Source: a virus. From it: 20,329 bases of DNA. Where the stretch lies: the IMG/VR virus record IMGVR_UViG_3300044681_000254, positions 1 to 20,329 of that record. One strand, 5' to 3'. Shown in pieces: positions 6,927 through 15,810 of the stretch. Under the pieces are notes generated by a model that worked only from the letters and a program-made list of their open reading frames with translations, ran no database searches and had not been told where the DNA came from. Each line of letters starts with the position of its first letter. Within the stretch, counting starts at the first letter, position 1. Position numbers and translations under genes: made by a program.

Positions 6927-7477
6927 TCCTCTGTAGAAAAGAAGAAGGTTTGAAATAGGCGACCATCTTGAGGGCCACTTCCGAAGTAGTCAAGCGAGGA
7001 GTGAAACTGCTTTCCCCTGTAAAGAATGAGTCTGTTGTATAGGTTTCCAACGCTACTAACCATTTCCCACTTGGTCATGTCTTGTGCGTGGTTGTTCCAG
7101 ATTCCCTTACCGTCTTTCGACCAGGTTAGTCCTGTTTCTTTGTGGCGAAAGAATCCCGTACCACTTGACAGCGGGGCGTTAGGAGTTAGGTAAACTACAC
7201 CAGCCCATTTTGTTCCGTGGTCCGCATGTATCCAAGAGCGGTCTCGCGCTGTTGTTATCTGGTATGCTCCATTGTATCCGTCTGGCCAGTAGGTAATCTT
7301 TCCGGCCTGTGGACCAACAATGGCTTGAATGGTTTCTTTGATGTTGTCAGTAGCAAAAGATTTAGTCCGCGCCCCTGGGTAATTCCCCGTTACATTAAAG
7401 TCTTGGGCTAACGCAAAATCTCTTACCTCGTCCGGATTGTTGTAGAACCCGTCCACAACGAAAGCATTGATAATCAT
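6923..7477 (-). CDS. Fe(II)/2-oxoglutarate oxygenase, DUF6445-like (184 aa)
   Basis: A second small 2OG oxygenase. Apparent ligands are H84-A85-D86 (in WIHADHGTKWAGVVYL), distal H159 (in YRGKQFHSS) and R173 (in DGRLFQTFFF). The opening VVDGFYNNPDEVRDFAL and the YPGART motif near residue 33 fit the family I know as DUF6445, proteins with a 2OG-oxygenase fold found in phages and proteobacteria; the family name is from memory. GTGFFRHKETG (106-116) fits the strand before the distal His. It is the first gene of a three-gene unit and its stop overlaps the ATG of the 760-aa modification enzyme (ATGA). A terminator separates it from the fibre gene and a TACATTTG octamer lies 22 nt before its ATG. 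The substrate is unknown, but the tight coupling suggests a role in modifying the fibre or in making the sugar or amino-acid donor. Confidence 0.78.
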   Translation of the reverse strand: MIINAFVVDGFYNNPDEVRDFALAQDFNVTGNYPGARTKSFATDNIKETIQAIVGPQAGKITYWPDGYNGAYQITTARDRSWIHADHGTKWAGVVYLTPNAPLSSGTGFFRHKETGLTWSKDGKGIWNNHAQDMTKWEMVSSVGNLYNRLILYRGKQFHSSLDYFGSGPQDGRLFQTFFFSTEE

Positions 7478-7499
7478 TTAAGTAGAGTTGAATTGTAAT

Positions 7500-7507
7500 C
7501 AAATGTA
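7500..7507 (-). promoter_or_regulatory. Candidate -7 box for the modification operon
   Basis: The minus strand reads TACATTTG directly after the terminator T-run and 22 nt before the ATG at 7477. It matches TAnnTTTG, but no TTTG or TTG is found at the -33 distance, which falls inside the hairpin. It may restart transcription after the terminator; support is only the half-site and position. Confidence 0.3.
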
Positions 7508-7540
7508 CAAAAAGAAAGGCGGGATATACCCGCCTCTCTG
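7507..7540 (-). terminator. Intrinsic terminator after the collagen-like fibre gene
   Basis: AGGCGGG (7517-7523) pairs with CCCGCCT (7529-7535) around ATATA, giving a 7-bp GC-rich stem. On the minus strand it is followed by TTCTTTTTG. It lies about 20 nt past the fibre stop, so most transcripts of the terminase-portal-fibre unit should end here, with read-through or a new promoter serving the modification enzymes. Confidence 0.8.
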
Positions 7541-7558
7541 AAAAAATATCCTGTTACA

Positions 7559-10500
7559 TTATGGAGTCATATTTGTGACAAGGCCATTATCTACCTCGAC
7601 GCTATAACTTTCTCCATCAACATTCCAGTTGATAGTTCCGCTGAATGAGCCCTGTGAGCCAGCAGCACCTTTCTGTCCCTTTGGTCCTTGAGGTCCGGCA
7701 GGACCTTGGGGTCCAGTAGGTCCAGTAGGCCCGGCAGGTCCTTGTGGGCCGGTTGGGCCGGTAGAGCCGTTGCGTCCCTTCTGTCCTTTGGGGCCTTGAG
7801 CACCTTGAGCACCCTGCGGTCCCGTGGGTCCCGTGGGGCCGGTTGGGCCGGTAGAGCCGTTGCGTCCCTTCTGTCCTTTGGAGCCTTGGGCTCCCTGCGC
7901 TCCCTGCGGTCCCGTGGGTCCCGTGGGTCCGGTTGCTCCTTGGGGTCCAGTTGCGCCCTGTGCTCCAGTTGCTCCTTTGGGTCCCTGCGGGCCGGCGGGG
8001 CCTTGCGCTCCGGTATTTCCCTTCGCTCCCTGGGGTCCAGTAGGCCCAGTAGGTCCAGTGGCGCCTTGTGGTCCTTGTGCGCCAAGTTGTCCTTTCTGAC
8101 CTTTGGGGCCTTGAGGTCCGGTAGGTCCAGTCGCACCTTGTGCTCCTTTGCTTCCCTGAGGTCCAACAGGTCCAGTTGGTCCTGTAGCGCCCTGCGCTCC
8201 GGTATTTCCTTTAGGTCCCTGAGGCCCTGTGGGTCCAGTAGGCCCGGCAGGTCCTTGTGGGCCGGTTGGGCCGGTAGAGCCGTTGCGTCCCTTTTGACCC
8301 TTAGGTCCTTGAGCACCTTGAGCACCCTGAGCACCAGTGTCTCCTTTAGGTCCTTGAGGTCCAACGGGGCCGGTAGGTCCAGTAGGTCCAGTTGCTCCTT
8401 GAGCACCAGTTTGTCCTTTTTGACCCTTAGGTCCTTGTGCACCCTGAGCACCTTGAGCGCCCGTATCGCCTTTAGGTCCCTGAGGTCCAGTAGCGCCCTG
8501 AGGCCCTGTGGGTCCTGTAGGTCCAGTTGGACCGAGTTGTCCTTGACGACCCTTCTGACCCTTATTGCCTTGGTCTCCCTGAGGACCAATGGGTCCAGTA
8601 GGTCCAGTTGGGCCGGTAGCACCTTGAGGGCCAGTAGGTCCTTGTGCGCCAAGTTGTCCTTTCTGTCCTTTAGGTCCTTGCGCCCCTTGAGCGCCCGTAT
8701 CACCTTTAGGTCCTTGAGGTCCGGTGGCCCCTTGTGGTCCAGTAGGTCCTTGAGCGCCGGTCTGACCTTTTTGTCCCTTTGGGCCCTGAGCACCCTGTGC
8801 GCCAGTATCTCCTTTGGGTCCTTGAGGTCCGGTAGCACCCTGAGGTCCTGTAGGACCTTGAGGTCCAAGTTGTCCTTGACGGCCTTTTTGTCCTTTGTCT
8901 CCCTGGTCACCTTGAGGACCAGTAGGTCCAGTAGGTCCAGTAGGACCTTGAGCACCAGTCTGACCTTTCTGACCCTGTGGGCCTGTTGGTCCCTGCGCAC
9001 CAAGTTGTCCCTTCTGACCTTTAGGTCCCTGAGCACCAGTCTGACCCTTTTGACCTTGGTCTCCTTTGGGCCCTTGTGCACCAGTGTCCCCTTTAGGTCC
9101 TTGAGGACCAGTCGGGCCAGTAGGACCAAGTTGTCCTTGACGACCCTTCTGACCTTTTTCGCCAGTATCTCCCTGAGGGCCTTGGGCACCAATAACACCC
9201 TTTTGTCCTTTGGGTCCCTGAGCACCAGTGTCACCCTTAGGACCCTGTGGTCCAGTGGGTCCAGTAGGACCTTGTGGTCCGGTTATACCCTTTTGACCTT
9301 TTGAGCCTTGCGGTCCAGTTGGGCCCGTCGGGCCTGTGGCGCCCTGAGCGCCGGTCTGACCTTTCTGACCTTTGTCGCCTTGAGGGCCTACAGGACCTGA
9401 TACCCAACTTACATTACCATTACCATCCGTTTGTAGAACTTGGTCTGGGCTTCCATCTGATGTTGGGAAAGTAAACGGACTACCCCCATCAGGATTTATC
9501 GTTATTGCACCTGCAGCACCAATCTCAACGACCGCTAGACTATCATAAGCAAGTGCCAATGGTGTTGCACCTACAGAACCAAATGCTGAACGAGTTGCCT
9601 GACCTTCAATAAAACAAGCAGCGCCATCTGTTCTATCTAAAACCAATAGTGCATTAGCACCTGTATTTTCAATTTCAACTTGATATGCAGGAGTTAGAGT
9701 ATTGACACCAATCCTATTATTTGTTGAATCAACAAAGAGTGTTCTGGTATCTACAGTCAAATTACCCGAAATCGTTTGATTCCCTGTAACACCTAGGGTA
9801 GTTCCATCAAAGGTTAAGTTAGATTCGGCAACTCCACTATTTGTGGTTCCATCGGATGTTAATACCCTATTGTTAGCAGGGTTGGATATTGTGCTAAAAC
9901 CTTCTCCTTTTTGACCTTTAGCGCCTTGAGGACCCGTAGGACCTTGAGCGCCGGTGTCACCTTTAGGACCCTGAATTCCAGTGCGGCCTTTCTGACCTTT
10001 AGTTCCTTGTTCGCCTTGGTCACCTTTATCACCCTTCGGGCCAACGGGTCCAGTAGGTCCAGTCGGTCCTTGAGGGCCAGTAGCACCTTGGTCTCCTTTA
10101 GGACCTTGAGCACCGGTATCACCCTTGGGACCCTGAGTTCCAGTGCGTCCCTTTTCTCCTTTGTCTCCAGTATTTCCCTGGTCTCCTTTGTCTCCTTGTG
10201 GGCCGGTAGGACCTTGCGCTCCAGTTTGACCTTTGTCGCCCTGGTCGCCCTTAGTTCCTTGTGCGCCTTGAGCGCCCTTGGTTCCTTGTGGACCCTGGTC
10301 ACCTTTTGGACCTTGAGCGCCGGTCTGACCTTTTTGGCCATCGCGGCCTTTATCGCCCTTTGGGCCTTGGTCTCCTGTATCTCCTTTATTTCCTTGAGAA
10401 CCCTTTTCTCCTTCGGGCCCCTGCGCACCAGTCTGACCTTTCTGCCCTTGGTCGCCCTTATCTCCTTGCGGTCCTTGGTCGCCCTTTGGGCCTTGGTCTC

Positions 10501-12925
10501 CCTTGGGCCCTTGGATGCCAGTGCGACCTTTCTGTCCTTTCTCACCAACATCTCCCTGAGAGCCCTTCTCACCCTGTGGGCCGGTTGGGCCCTCGGGTCC
10601 CTGTGCACCAGTATTGCCCTTGTCACCCTGGTCTCCCTTGGTTCCATCAATACCTTTTTGCCCTTGGTCTCCTTTTTGACCGCGGTCTCCTTCAATACCT
10701 TTCTGTCCTTGGTCGCCCTTGGTTCCTTGCGCACCCTTCTGGCCAGTCTGACCTTTGTCGCCCTGTTGTCCATCGCGGCCCTTTTGGCCCTTTTCTCCCT
10801 CTGGGCCCTGGGCACCGGTCTGACCCTTGTCACCTTGGTCACCCTTATTTCCTTGGTCTCCTTTCTGGCCGCGGTCGCCATCTATTCCTTTCTGGCCTTT
10901 CTCTCCGTCTCCGCCTTTCTGACCTTTAGTTCCGTCAATACCTTTCTGGCCTTGGTCTCCTTTTTGACCACGGTCTCCTTTTGGACCCTGGTCTCCTTTA
11001 TCGCCAGTAGTTCCTTTATCTCCTTGGTCACCCTTGTCTCCGGTATCACCCTTTTGACCACGGTCACCTTCAATACCCTTCTGACCTTTAGTGCCACCAA
11101 TTCCTTTCTGACCTTTCGTGCCGTCAACGCCCTTCTCGCCTTTGTCGCCAGTATCTCCTTTTTGACCACGGTCGCCATCAATACCTTTCTGGCCCTTGGT
11201 CCCATCAATACCTTTCTGACCTTTGTCTCCGGTGTTACCCTTATTTCCTTGGTCTCCTTTTTGGCCACGGTCACCATCTATTCCCTTCTGGCCCTTGGTA
11301 CCATCAATACCTTTTTGGCCTTTAGTTCCTTCGATACCCTTTTGGCCCTGGTCTCCTTTTTGACCACGGTCTCCTTCGGAACCCTTGTCGCCAGTTTGAC
11401 CTTTGTCGCCCTGGTCGCCTTTAGTTCCGTCAATGCCTTTCTGACCTTGGTCTCCTTTCTGACCGCGGTCACCGTCTACACCTTTTTGTCCTTTGGTTCC
11501 GTCGATTCCTTTATCTCCTTTTGGTCCCTGGTCTCCCTTAACGCCCTGGTCTCCTTTCTGACCGCGGTCACCATCAATACCTTTTTGTCCTTTAGTGCCG
11601 TCTATTCCCTTTTCGCCTTGCGGTCCCTGGTCTCCCTTAACGCCCTGGTCTCCCTTTTGGCCGCGGTCCCCGTCAATGCCCTTCTGGCCTTGGTCGCCCT
11701 TATCTCCTTGCGGTCCCTGGTCTCCCTTAACGCCCTGGTCTCCTTTTTGGCCACGGTCACCATCAATACCTTTCTGCCCCTGGTCGCCTTTAGTTCCGTC
11801 AATACCTTTCTGACCTTGGTCTCCTTTAACGCCTTGGTCTCCTTTTTGACCACGGTCACCGTCAATACCTTTCTGCCCTTGGTCTCCCTTATCTCCTTGC
11901 GGTCCTTGGTCTCCTTTAACGCCTTGGTCTCCTTTTTGACCACGGTCCCCATCTATGCCTTTTTGGCCTTTGGGACCTTCAGGACCAGTCTCGCCTTCGT
12001 TTCCTTTTTCTCCTTGGTCTCCTTTTTGACCACGGTCACCGTCGACGCCCTTCTGGCCTTTGGTGCCATCGATTCCTTTGTCACCCTTGGTGCCCTGCGT
12101 GCCTTTGCTGCCAGTGTCTCCTTTCTGACCACGGTCACCGTCAATGCCCTTCTGGCCTTGGTCTCCTTTGTCGCCAGTAGTTCCCTTGTCACCCTGTGCT
12201 CCTTTATCTCCCTGGTCTCCCTTTTGGCCGCGGTCTCCATCAGTACCCTTCTGGCCTTGGTCGCCCTTAGTGCCCTGGGTTCCTTTGTCTCCCTGAGCGC
12301 CTTTATCACCAGCGTCTCCCTTGTCTCCGGTTGTTCCTTTGTCGCCCTGGTCACCTTTGGTTCCTTGAGTCCCCTTGTCGCCCTGGTCGCCCTTGTCTCC
12401 GGTTGCGCCTTTGTCTCCAGCGATTCCTTTATCTCCAGCAGTTCCTTTCTCGCCCTGTGAACCTTTGTCGCCTTGCGAACCTTTATCACCCTGGGCGCCT
12501 TTGCTGCCATCTATGCCTTTATTACCAGCGACACCCTTATCACCCTGAGCGCCTTTTTCTCCAGCGCCAGTAGCACCCTTGTCACCTTGGTCACCTTTGC
12601 TACCAGTGGCACCCTTACTTCCGTCAACGCCTTTAGAGCCGGCGTCTCCTTTATCTCCTTGGGGACCAGTGGGACCTTCGGCACCCTGAGCGCCCTTAGC
12701 GCCTTTATCGCCATTACCATCAAGACCCTTGACACCCTTGACACCCTTGGCGCCCTCTGGACCTTCTGAGCCTTTATTACCTTTCTCTCCCTTAGATGCT
12801 GCCGCACCTGACGCACCTTTATTGCCTTTGGCTCCCTTGGAGCCTGGCAATTGCTCGGTCGCGCCACGAGTAATTTCTACCGTGGTGTCATCAGGTTGGA
12901 TAATGTCAATGTTAATATCGGCCAT
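7559..12925 (-). CDS. Collagen-like fibre protein (1788 aa)
   Basis: A giant Gly-X-Y protein, probably a trimeric virion fibre. Residues 1-27 are a non-collagenous cap. Collagen region 1 (28 to about 1008) is highly charged, built of GDKG, GDQG, GQKG, GDRG and GTKG triplets. Residues 1010-1176 are a non-collagenous insert with phrases common in phage tail fibres ([43 protein letters not shown]). Collagen region 2 (1177 to about 1759) is richer in GPT, GPQ and GAQ. The last 28 residues form a small C-terminal domain. Lys is almost always in the Y position before Gly, and Pro in X. KGD and KGE pairs are frequent, the salt-bridge pattern that stabilises bacterial collagens lacking hydroxyproline. 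The start codon overlaps the upstream stop (TAATG). No frameshift is seen across 5.4 kb. The downstream lysyl-hydroxylase/GT enzyme suggests the Y-position lysines become glycosylated hydroxylysines. Confidence 0.93.
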   Translation of the reverse strand: MADINIDIIQPDDTTVEITRGATEQLPGSKGAKGNKGASGAAASKGEKGNKGSEGPEGAKGVKGVKGLDGNGDKGAKGAQGAEGPTGPQGDKGDAGSKGVDGSKGATGSKGDQGDKGATGAGEKGAQGDKGVAGNKGIDGSKGAQGDKGSQGDKGSQGEKGTAGDKGIAGDKGATGDKGDQGDKGTQGTKGDQGDKGTTGDKGDAGDKGAQGDKGTQGTKGDQGQKGTDGDRGQKGDQGDKGAQGDKGTTGDKGDQGQKGIDGDRGQKGDTGSKGTQGTKGDKGIDGTKGQKGVDGDRGQKGDQGEKGNEGETGPEGPKGQKGIDGDRGQKGDQGVKGDQGPQGDKGDQGQKGIDGDRGQKGDQGVKGDQGQKGIDGTKGDQGQKGIDGDRGQKGDQGVKGDQGPQGDKGDQGQKGIDGDRGQKGDQGVKGDQGPQGEKGIDGTKGQKGIDGDRGQKGDQGVKGDQGPKGDKGIDGTKGQKGVDGDRGQKGDQGQKGIDGTKGDQGDKGQTGDKGSEGDRGQKGDQGQKGIEGTKGQKGIDGTKGQKGIDGDRGQKGDQGNKGNTGDKGQKGIDGTKGQKGIDGDRGQKGDTGDKGEKGVDGTKGQKGIGGTKGQKGIEGDRGQKGDTGDKGDQGDKGTTGDKGDQGPKGDRGQKGDQGQKGIDGTKGQKGGDGEKGQKGIDGDRGQKGDQGNKGDQGDKGQTGAQGPEGEKGQKGRDGQQGDKGQTGQKGAQGTKGDQGQKGIEGDRGQKGDQGQKGIDGTKGDQGDKGNTGAQGPEGPTGPQGEKGSQGDVGEKGQKGRTGIQGPKGDQGPKGDQGPQGDKGDQGQKGQTGAQGPEGEKGSQGNKGDTGDQGPKGDKGRDGQKGQTGAQGPKGDQGPQGTKGAQGAQGTKGDQGDKGQTGAQGPTGPQGDKGDQGNTGDKGEKGRTGTQGPKGDTGAQGPKGDQGATGPQGPTGPTGPVGPKGDKGDQGEQGTKGQKGRTGIQGPKGDTGAQGPTGPQGAKGQKGEGFSTISNPANNRVLTSDGTTNSGVAESNLTFDGTTLGVTGNQTISGNLTVDTRTLFVDSTNNRIGVNTLTPAYQVEIENTGANALLVLDRTDGAACFIEGQATRSAFGSVGATPLALAYDSLAVVEIGAAGAITINPDGGSPFTFPTSDGSPDQVLQTDGNGNVSWVSGPVGPQGDKGQKGQTGAQGATGPTGPTGPQGSKGQKGITGPQGPTGPTGPQGPKGDTGAQGPKGQKGVIGAQGPQGDTGEKGQKGRQGQLGPTGPTGPQGPKGDTGAQGPKGDQGQKGQTGAQGPKGQKGQLGAQGPTGPQGQKGQTGAQGPTGPTGPTGPQGDQGDKGQKGRQGQLGPQGPTGPQGATGPQGPKGDTGAQGAQGPKGQKGQTGAQGPTGPQGATGPQGPKGDTGAQGAQGPKGQKGQLGAQGPTGPQGATGPTGPTGPIGPQGDQGNKGQKGRQGQLGPTGPTGPTGPQGATGPQGPKGDTGAQGAQGAQGPKGQKGQTGAQGATGPTGPTGPVGPQGPKGDTGAQGAQGAQGPKGQKGRNGSTGPTGPQGPAGPTGPTGPQGPKGNTGAQGATGPTGPVGPQGSKGAQGATGPTGPQGPKGQKGQLGAQGPQGATGPTGPTGPQGAKGNTGAQGPAGPQGPKGATGAQGATGPQGATGPTGPTGPQGAQGAQGSKGQKGRNGSTGPTGPTGPTGPQGAQGAQGPKGQKGRNGSTGPTGPQGPAGPTGPTGPQGPAGPQGPKGQKGAAGSQGSFSGTINWNVDGESYSVEVDNGLVTNMTP
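9398..9898 (-). other. Non-collagenous insert domain within the fibre
   Basis: Residues 1010-1176 of the fibre leave the Gly-X-Y pattern completely and return to it at residue 1177. The insert is Asn/Thr/Gly-rich and beta-like, with typical phage-fibre phrases, and it splits a charged Lys-rich collagen half from a Pro/Thr-rich half. It could act as a trimerisation or hinge knob between two rods; the fold is not identified. Confidence 0.75.
10667..12238 (-). repeat. Degenerate GDRGQKGD-type repeats in the fibre gene
   Basis: The motif GDRGQKGD occurs about 16 times, usually as (I/V)[11 protein letters not shown] followed by [15 protein letters not shown] or NKG. The longest repeated block (residues [21 protein letters not shown] and neighbours) recurs nearly unchanged between about 11540 and 11950. 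At DNA level the copies differ mostly at third codon positions (for example GACCGCGGTC against GACCACGGTC cores), so protein identity exceeds DNA identity. Confidence 0.85.
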
Positions 12926-13323
12926 TAGTTCTCTACTATATCTTGTACAATTTCAAATAGGCCGTACATCCAAGTAGCAACAGTGCTGTCAGATATTTTT
13001 GTAGCCTGAACACCATATACATCAGTTCCTGCGTCAACAAGCATGTTTGCTGCGGATATGGTAATGGTCAACACACCTAGCGCTGTACCGGTTATTGTAA
13101 TGTTGGAGTTGGATATGACAATGGGGCCATCATCATATTCGCGCACTTCCATCTTAAAAGTGTAAGCCGTTAAGTCAATCGCTGTTCCGTTGGCGTCTGA
13201 TATGTTTGACGTAAGCACAAACGTGTCACCACGGCGGCAACATACATCTACGTGCGCAGCGGTGTTTAGATTGACGGTACTTGTTGTACCGCACGTGCAA
13301 GGACTGGATGAACAATTACACAT
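12925..13323 (-). CDS. Cys-rich adaptor-like protein coupled to the fibre (132 aa)
   Basis: Not firmly recognised. The N-terminus has six Cys in 29 residues (C2, C4, C9, C11, C28, C29), laid out as [11 protein letters not shown] and later CCRRGD. From about residue 31 the pattern [32 protein letters not shown] resembles the beta-sandwich N-terminal domains of phage baseplate or fibre-adaptor proteins (BppU-N-like: a Gly-Asp-x-Phe start, an Asp-x-x-Gly-x-x-hydrophobic-Asp-Leu-Thr turn, then a strand ending in Arg). The C-terminus ends [15 protein letters not shown]. Its stop overlaps the fibre ATG (TAATG) and the portal ends 9 nt upstream, so it is made together with the fibre, and an anchoring or adaptor role is the best inference. 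The Cys cluster might bind metal or form disulfides after release. A TAATTTTG octamer lies 4 nt before its ATG. Confidence 0.65.
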   Translation of the reverse strand: MCNCSSSPCTCGTTSTVNLNTAAHVDVCCRRGDTFVLTSNISDANGTAIDLTAYTFKMEVREYDDGPIVISNSNITITGTALGVLTITISAANMLVDAGTDVYGVQATKISDSTVATWMYGLFEIVQDIVEN

Positions 13324-13332
13324 CTTACAAAA

Positions 13333-15771
13333 TTACGTATTCATTAAGACAGAGGCGAGGCTGCCGTCTTCCGATAACGGGGGACGTTCTCCTTTTCTCT
13401 GCGCTATTAGTTTGCTTTGCGCAACCGCCTGCTTTTCGATACGAGCGTCCTTTCGGTTTTCTGCCATGGCCTCGGCCTGGCGACGAACACCACTTTCAAT
13501 CTGCTGCTCTGCGATTCCCGCTTGTGCACGAAGTTGTTCAATTTGTAATTTGAATTGATACTCCAATTCCAGCAATTGTGCTTTTGACTGGGTTTCGAGT
13601 TGAATGCGCTGTGCTTCTATTTGCGCTTTCATTTGCTCTTTCTGCATTTCCATCTGGGCAGCCACCTGGGTAGACTGAGCATTAGCCTGGGCTTGAGCCT
13701 GAGTCTGCTGCATCATCTGCTCTTGCTGCTGCTTGATTCGCTTCTTGCGACGGACAACCAATAGTCGCTCGGCCTGCTCAACGTCTTTAAGTTGGCGAAT
13801 GGCTATGGCGTCCTCTAGGTCAATCTCTTTTTGTCCAAGGGCTATCTGAATGTTTTGCTCTAGATATGCTCGCTCGCTTTCGTTCATGTCTGTGACAACA
13901 AGAACACCAAAGTTGTACATGCCCAAGTTGTTAAACGAGTTCAGTACAGCCATGTTGGTTTCCCCTACCGCATTTGTGTACACCTTGTACAGGATGCTAT
14001 CTGGAGGAATGATTTGCAAACAGCGAACAATGTCGTCACAAATCTTACGGTACAAGACATGCGCCGCGTTTGTGATGTCATAGATGGCGTTGTTTCCGGC
14101 CTGAATAGCCTGCTGCTGAACGCCGACCAGAGCATCTCCCTTGGGAGTTGTTCCATCCATCACCTCATTGATTCCCGTTGCATCACGAATCATGCGCAAG
14201 TAGTGGTTGTACAAAGCAACCAATTCCTGGATATTTCGAATAGCGTTTCCGATTTCGCGGACAGGAGGGTTCTGGAATCCGCCCTCTGGATTCTTGGAAC
14301 GGTAATAAAAGATACCGGTTTGCTCGTAAATGTCCTGAATCTCAAGAGGTTGCAGTTCTCCGCCTCGACCAAGTTGCACATTCTCAAGACCCTCGATGTC
14401 AATGATTAACCCATCAGGCTTTGCCTTTGCGATAGACTGTTGGAGTTTCAGGTGGGTGATTTGCAGCATGTCCGCAAAACCAATCACAGAAGAAACCATT
14501 GACTTGGGAATCATACCGCGGATGTTCGTTGCCACTACGCTGTATGAAAGACGAGCGCGGCTAATGTCGTGTACGTTCTTGGGTATGTTTTTCTTTGGAC
14601 CGTAGTTGTACATGAACTCGGTACCCACAATATAGGTGCCCCCGTAAACGGTAGCGTTTGCCATGTATACAGCCTCGCGGTCATACACAGACTGCTGGGG
14701 CGCATTGTACTGCGTTCCCTTGTAGTAGAAACCAATGTTTCCGTATGCCGACTCTTTCTTTTCAAAGATGATGTTGTCAACGCTCATGAACTCAAAGTCC
14801 ATAACCTCAACCTTGTATTGGTCGTAGCCCTGGCGATATCGAGTTCCTGGGCGGTCATAACCTACGCTTTGCGTTGAGAACTGGTCGGGCTGATTGCCGT
14901 ACTTGTTCATTACCGTCTTGGCAATCTGCTCGTACTGCGCTTCAGTAAACTGGTCACCGGCACGGCGCTTAAGTTCCATGATGGTGATGTACTTGAAGTG
15001 CCCAGCGTACGTTAGTTCCGTAAAGTTGGGGTCGTCTGTCCAGTTGTGAATAAAGCGAGCGGGGTCAACATACTCCTCTACGATTCCGTAATTGGGGTCA
15101 TTGCTTCTGCGGGCGATACCGATTCCACAGACAGTGAGGTCTTCTACGCATCGGCGGTAAATGGCCTGGTCAAAGTCGTTCCACTTCAGCGTCATCTCTG
15201 TTGCCAGTTGCGCGGCAATCTCTGCGTCTGTCTTTACATTGGTGTCCAGGAATATCTCGGTTTCTTCTGGTGTATCTGGCAATTGCTCTGGGTCAAAATT
15301 CATTTGAACACCAAGGCTTTTTGCCTCCATCAGTTGCTCCTTGTACTCAATCTTTAGAGTGGCTGAGTTTTTCTTTTTGTCTTTCTCGCTTCGTGACAAT
15401 GGGTCAACCGCTTCTATTTGCGGATACGGATTGCGAGACAGAATTTTGTTGACTACAATCTTTACAAACTTTGGAACAATTGGTACTGGAGTATAGTCCA
15501 GCGTAAGCAATGTTCCGTCGCCGTTATTGTTATCTAATGAGTTTAGTATTTGCCGATAGATAGAAGTGTCTTGCGTACCCTGTGCATAATCTCGGCAGCG
15601 TTCCATTTCGCTGTTGCGCCTGCCGTATAGGGAATTTTGATAGTCACTACCTACCCATTGAGCATACATGGCCTTCGCATACTGGAGGCCGTAAGGCGTG
15701 GAAATCTTTTCTTCTACATCCGCTAACGGGTCTGGAAATGAAGACTGTCCCTTAATATATTGATTGTCCAT
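13333..15771 (-). CDS. Portal protein (812 aa)
   Basis: A large portal (head-tail connector ring subunit through which DNA passes). It directly follows the large terminase, is about 812 residues, and carries portal-like segments: an N-terminal helical part with VPIVPKFVKIVVNKILSR, a region with RRCVEDLTVCGIGIARR and YVDPARFIHNW (a membrane-free beta/alpha wing typical of large portals), and DATGINEVMDGTTPKGDALVGVQQQAI near the crown-stem part, the last being characteristic of Bacteroidota and crAss-like phage portals as I remember them. The last 130 or so residues are Gln/Ala/Glu/Met-rich and coiled-coil-like, an extended barrel or crown. I choose the ATG at 15771; the in-frame codon at 15777 is TTG and gives only two more residues (start MRM). 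A TATATTTG octamer lies 21 nt upstream of that ATG. Confidence 0.85.
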   Translation of the reverse strand: MDNQYIKGQSSFPDPLADVEEKISTPYGLQYAKAMYAQWVGSDYQNSLYGRRNSEMERCRDYAQGTQDTSIYRQILNSLDNNNGDGTLLTLDYTPVPIVPKFVKIVVNKILSRNPYPQIEAVDPLSRSEKDKKKNSATLKIEYKEQLMEAKSLGVQMNFDPEQLPDTPEETEIFLDTNVKTDAEIAAQLATEMTLKWNDFDQAIYRRCVEDLTVCGIGIARRSNDPNYGIVEEYVDPARFIHNWTDDPNFTELTYAGHFKYITIMELKRRAGDQFTEAQYEQIAKTVMNKYGNQPDQFSTQSVGYDRPGTRYRQGYDQYKVEVMDFEFMSVDNIIFEKKESAYGNIGFYYKGTQYNAPQQSVYDREAVYMANATVYGGTYIVGTEFMYNYGPKKNIPKNVHDISRARLSYSVVATNIRGMIPKSMVSSVIGFADMLQITHLKLQQSIAKAKPDGLIIDIEGLENVQLGRGGELQPLEIQDIYEQTGIFYYRSKNPEGGFQNPPVREIGNAIRNIQELVALYNHYLRMIRDATGINEVMDGTTPKGDALVGVQQQAIQAGNNAIYDITNAAHVLYRKICDDIVRCLQIIPPDSILYKVYTNAVGETNMAVLNSFNNLGMYNFGVLVVTDMNESERAYLEQNIQIALGQKEIDLEDAIAIRQLKDVEQAERLLVVRRKKRIKQQQEQMMQQTQAQAQANAQSTQVAAQMEMQKEQMKAQIEAQRIQLETQSKAQLLELEYQFKLQIEQLRAQAGIAEQQIESGVRRQAEAMAENRKDARIEKQAVAQSKLIAQRKGERPPLSEDGSLASVLMNT

Positions 15772-15792
15772 ACGCAAAGTGGGCTATTAGGG

Positions 15793-15800
15793 CAAATATA
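15793..15800 (-). promoter_or_regulatory. Candidate -7 box before the portal gene
   Basis: The minus strand reads TATATTTG in the 39-nt gap between terminase and portal (portal start at 15771), a match to TAnnTTTG, ending 21 nt before the portal ATG. No -33 element is seen, so it is weak support for an internal promoter. Confidence 0.25.
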
Positions 15801-15810
15801 CTTCATATTG

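Noticed and set aside
7591-9234. 547-codon minus-strand open frame within the fibre gene
   Set aside because: Same strand, wrong frame; monotonous Leu/Asp/Lys/Arg repeats caused by the collagen triplets. The same applies to the 9859-10881 minus frame and the 7688-9304 plus frame.
10667-12238. CRISPR-like repeated blocks
   Set aside because: The repeats are in frame, degenerate, and part of Gly-X-Y coding; there are no unique spacers of constant length.
9911-12460. 849-codon open frame on the plus strand opposite the fibre gene
   Set aside because: It is a by-product of the 9-nt Gly-X-Y periodicity and codon choice: the product is a monotonous Ser/Leu/Phe/Thr/Val sequence with no domain and no start context.
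15772-15777. TTG start two codons upstream for the portal
   Set aside because: The nearby ATG at 15771 is the stronger start, and only two residues are at stake.
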